In this document: in pieces, positions 6,336 through 6,351 of the stretch
Layout of the letters: every line of letters starts with the position of its first letter
How positions within the stretch are numbered: position 1 is the stretch's first letter
Source: Sterolibacterium sp052034445
GTDB lineage: Bacteria; Pseudomonadota; Gammaproteobacteria; Burkholderiales; Rhodocyclaceae
Assembly (NCBI GenBank): GCA_052034445.1
Contig: JBPOIN010000168.1
Location: forward strand, 1 to 6,351
DNA: 6,351 nt
Reading direction: 5' to 3'
Translations under genes and position numbers: made by a program
The notes under the pieces: generated by a model
What the model was told of the DNA's origin: nothing
The model's input: only the letters and a program-made list of their open reading frames with translations
The model's database searches: none

Positions 6336-6351
6336 AATCAGTCCACCCAGC

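Noticed and set aside
6218..6337. N-terminal extension of bioF to the upstream TTG
   Set aside because: The added 40 residues are a Gly-rich translation of the poly-G and hairpin region, unlike any BioF N-terminus; ATG at 6217 gives the usual length.

Overview
This 6.35-kb window is GC-rich chromosomal DNA, most likely from a betaproteobacterium. That placement is an inference from overall protein character, codon use and the bioF-bioD arrangement; no rRNA or tRNA is present to confirm it. There is no sign of an insertion sequence, integrase, phage gene, CRISPR array or RNA gene.

Layout. Positions 1-1137 (+ strand) hold the 3' end of an M14-type zinc carboxypeptidase gene and a complete alpha/beta-hydrolase gene, joined by an ATGA stop/start overlap. 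Everything to the right lies on the - strand. Reading in the direction of transcription, from right to left, these are bioF (6217-5033) and bioD (5036-4281), also joined by an ATGA overlap; a 328-bp gap with dyad elements; a CorC/HlyC-type membrane protein with paired CBS domains (3952-2645); a class I SAM-dependent methyltransferase with a strong ribosome binding site and a likely promoter containing a palindrome (2445-1648); and an EmrE-like SMR transporter (1537-1220). The transporter converges on the alpha/beta-hydrolase across an 82-bp gap.

How the genes relate. bioF and bioD encode two steps of biotin ring assembly: KAPA synthase and dethiobiotin synthetase. bioA, bioB, bioC and bioH are not in the window. 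The carboxypeptidase and hydrolase look like a translationally coupled hydrolytic pair. The CorC-like protein, the methyltransferase and the SMR pump each have a sizeable intergenic gap and are probably separate transcription units; no shared pathway is evident.

The most unusual material is non-coding: a G-rich tract (G11 and G7 on the bioF sense strand) next to two mutually exclusive hairpins upstream of bioF; a three-copy 14-bp-period repeat beside a perfect 11-bp inverted repeat between the methyltransferase and SMR genes; and a perfect palindrome inside the predicted promoter spacer of the methyltransferase. I do not see convincing evidence of a wholly new multi-gene system. The protein that least fits a named function is the methyltransferase, which has a Cys-Cys-Cys cluster at its SAM-binding motif I.
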